Position numbers and translations under genes: made by a program. A DNA stretch of 6,749 nucleotides, taken from the NCBI GenBank assembly GCA_011046315.1, contig DSAU01000514.1:1-6749 (forward strand), in the 5' to 3' direction. Of this stretch, positions 6,732 through 6,749 are shown one piece after another (the stretch's first letter is position 1; every line of letters begins with the position of its first letter). This DNA is from a bacterium. GTDB lineage: Bacteria; Zhuqueibacterota; Zhuqueibacteria; Thermofontimicrobiales; Thermofontimicrobiaceae. The notes below the pieces were generated by a model. The model did no database searches, had not been told where the DNA came from, and saw nothing but the letters and a program-made list of their open reading frames with translations.

Positions 6732-6749
6732 AAAAGAACTGTTTTGAGA

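Larger units (their letters stand above)
6610..6749. other. Non-coding region upstream of the YihY-family gene
   Basis: This AT-rich stretch of 140 bases should hold the promoter of the minus-strand gene. TATAAG-like and TATTAT-like hexamers occur on the minus strand around 6660-6677, but none has a convincing partner at the right distance, so no promoter is called. It contains a weak inverted repeat (6635-6653) and a short palindrome (6716-6731). No RNA gene is seen. Confidence 0.5.

Overview
The window is about 6.7 kb of ordinary-looking bacterial chromosome with five genes. Four lie on the plus strand (47-5685) and one on the minus strand (5695-6609), meeting tail to tail. The gene types suggest a Gram-negative bacterium of the Fibrobacterota-Chlorobiota-Bacteroidota (FCB) group or a neighbouring lineage such as Calditrichota or candidate division KSB1. 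The reasons are a PorV/FadL-like outer-membrane barrel, a TPR protein with a GWxTD domain, and a tyrosine-rich lipoprotein with a long Ser/Arg/Pro tail. The lineage is an inference from family knowledge and was not tested by any search.

Region 1 (1-2616): a lipoprotein gene and an outer-membrane beta-barrel gene, 30 bases apart and apparently one transcription unit. The lipoprotein gene carries a frameshift. Its start, Shine-Dalgarno site and lipoprotein signal lie in one frame, and the rest of the protein, about 30% Tyr at first and then strongly basic and Ser-rich, continues in another frame with no start codon of its own until a GTG at 502. The unit ends in a strong intrinsic terminator (2644-2687).

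Region 2 (2698-5685): a secreted TPR/GWxTD-domain protein, then, after 12 bases, an RmlD-like extended short-chain dehydrogenase that probably acts on a nucleotide sugar. The first gene starts only 10 bases after the upstream terminator's T-run, so any promoter of its own has to overlap the terminator; a weak candidate is visible there.

Region 3 (5695-6749): a minus-strand YihY/BrkB-family inner-membrane protein, then about 140 bases without a convincing gene, holding a short perfect palindrome and a weak inverted repeat.

Taken together, the plus-strand genes look like envelope functions: surface lipoprotein, outer-membrane barrel, periplasmic TPR protein and a sugar-nucleotide enzyme. No mobile element, CRISPR array, tRNA, rRNA or recognisable defence system is present. 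The least explained parts are the Tyr-rich lipoprotein and the GWxTD protein, whose molecular role is not known to me.
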